DNA of 6,061 nucleotides from Planctomycetia bacterium (lineage in GTDB: Bacteria; Planctomycetota; Planctomycetia; Pirellulales; UBA1268). The DNA lies in NCBI GenBank assembly GCA_009923125.1, contig RFUD01000162.1, positions 1-6,061 of the forward strand, written 5' to 3'. This document shows, piece by piece, positions 5,091-6,061 of the stretch. The stretch's first letter is position 1. The number at the start of each line of letters is the position of its first letter. The notes beneath the pieces were generated by a model. That model saw nothing but the letters and a program-made list of their open reading frames with translations, did no database searches and had not been told where the DNA came from. The position numbers were made by a program, and so were the translations under genes.

Positions 5091-6061
5091 ATGGAGCACT
5101 GTCCCTTGTCCCTCCCCCTCGAGGCCGTCCTGCACCGCGTCCGCACCCGGGCGGCCATCGCGCACGTGGCTGCCGCCTGGCTGCTGGGCGTCGCCGCCGC
5201 GGCAGGGGCCGCCGACGGGCTTCCGGAGACACCGGCGGGAGCCGGCGGGGTGGTCGCCGTCCGGGTCGGAGACACGCCCATCTTCCGGGCGGAAGTCGAT
5301 GCCGTCCTGCGTCGTGTGAGCAAAGGCCGAGCGCTCGATCCCGACCGCGAGTCGCGGCTGGCGGCCGAGACGATCGAGCAGCTCGTCGATGAGCGCCTGC
5401 TGCGCCGCGAGGTCGATGCCCGACAGATCACCATCGACGAGGACGAGGTGAGCGACATCATCGCCCGGATGCGCGGCCAGTTGTCCGACCGCAAGATCCC
5501 GTTCGAGGTCTTCCTCGCCGAGTCGGGTCGCGACGAGGCCTCGCTGCGCGGCCAGATCCGCCTCGAGCTGGCCCTCAACCGGATGCTGCTGCCGCAACTC
5601 ACCACGGCGACCCTCGACGCCGCCTACGCCAAGCACCGGCGCGAACTCGACGGCACCGTCGTGCGGGCCAGCCACATCGTGCTCCGGCCCGATCCCGGCC
5701 GCGGCGCCGACGCACTCGACGAACTGTTGCGCCGGGCCGAAGGGCTGCGCACCTCGATCTTGCGAGGGGACGTGACGTTCGCCGAGGCCGCCCGGCGGCA
5801 CTCGGCCGGCCCCAGCCGGCGGCAGGGAGGCGATCTCGGATACTTCCCCCGCCACGGTGCGATGGACGAGGAGTTTTCGAGGCGCGCTTTCGCGCTGGCG
5901 AAGGGAGAGATGTCGCAGCCGTTCGCCACCGGGTTCGGCGTGCATCTCGTGCTCCTCACCGACGTCGCCGCCGATCCCCCGGCCACCGTCGAGGAGCAGC
6001 TGCGAAACCTCGGCGCCGTCTCGATCGCCTGCGTGCCGCTGGCGGGCGGCACGATCCATCG
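5091..6061 (+). CDS. Exported peptidyl-prolyl cis-trans isomerase, SurA/PpiC (parvulin) type, 3' end outside the window
   Basis: 323 residues are visible and the frame is still open at the right edge. An N-terminal export signal (basic RVRTR, then hydrophobic IAHVAAAWLLGVAAAAGAA, about 23-41) points to the periplasm or cell surface. Residues about 53-185 form a helical SurA_N-like chaperone region: VAVRVGDTPIFRAEVDAVL, then QLVDERLLRREVDARQ and an IDEDEVSDII segment. The parvulin domain spans about 191-293: RASHIVL, a helix with the 'GDVTFAEAARRHSAGPSRRQGGDLGYF' pattern, then MDEEFSRRAFALAKGEMSQPF and GFGVHLVLL. The canonical S-H-I-L and G-G-D-L-G motifs are intact, so it should be catalytic. 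An in-frame TAA at 5037 limits the start; ATG 5091 was chosen over GTG 5085. No Shine-Dalgarno site is present. Likely job: folding or chaperoning exported proteins. The final visible residues (VSIACVPLAGG) fall outside the known domain. Confidence 0.93.
   Translation, partial: MEHCPLSLPLEAVLHRVRTRAAIAHVAAAWLLGVAAAAGAADGLPETPAGAGGVVAVRVGDTPIFRAEVDAVLRRVSKGRALDPDRESRLAAETIEQLVDERLLRREVDARQITIDEDEVSDIIARMRGQLSDRKIPFEVFLAESGRDEASLRGQIRLELALNRMLLPQLTTATLDAAYAKHRRELDGTVVRASHIVLRPDPGRGADALDELLRRAEGLRTSILRGDVTFAEAARRHSAGPSRRQGGDLGYFPRHGAMDEEFSRRAFALAKGEMSQPFATGFGVHLVLLTDVAADPPATVEEQLRNLGAVSIACVPLAGGTIH

Noticed and set aside
4959..6059. Upstream extension of the glycosyltransferase frame on the minus strand
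   Set aside because: The extension is antisense to the parvulin gene, and the family's N-terminal glycine loop starts directly after ATG 4958.

Overview
The window is very GC-rich DNA from what looks like a member of the Planctomycetota, probably a Pirellulales-like lineage. This is an inference from codon use, weak or absent Shine-Dalgarno sites at several starts, and proteins of planctomycete type (the HTH regulator, the 28-residue membrane peptide and the two-helix membrane protein). No rRNA, tRNA, CRISPR array, insertion sequence or clear rho-independent terminator was seen. No stretch longer than 300 bases lacks a gene.

Layout from left to right. (1) The 5' part of a YgfZ/GcvT-like folate-binding protein lies on the minus strand and runs off the left edge. 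(2) A divergent intergenic region of about 220 bp holds an AT-rich patch with direct and inverted repeats. (3) On the plus strand is a 203-residue HTH protein with a perfect AGGAGG site. (4) A tiny plus-strand gene follows, encoding a 28-residue single-helix membrane peptide with a good promoter and ribosome binding site. (5) A minus-strand gene for a 131-residue protein with two membrane helices converges on it and overlaps its 3' end. (6) Divergent from that is a plus-strand pair: a secreted protein with two SPOR-like modules, overlapping by ATGA with an XTP/dITP diphosphatase (rdgB). (7) A minus-strand MJ1255/VC2487-type glycosyltransferase converges on rdgB with a 32-bp overlap. (8) Divergent from it, a plus-strand signal-peptide-bearing SurA/PpiC-type peptidyl-prolyl isomerase runs off the right edge.

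Functionally this is mostly housekeeping and cell-envelope content: nucleotide-pool sanitation (rdgB), Fe-S maintenance (ygfZ-like), envelope protein folding (the PPIase), glycosylation, and several small or secreted proteins of unknown role. The genes do not form one obvious pathway, and only the SPOR-like gene and rdgB look like an operon. I found no convincing new defence or mobile system. The most interesting items are the 28-residue membrane peptide, the SPOR-like secreted protein coupled to rdgB, and the repeat-rich divergent control region ahead of the HTH gene.
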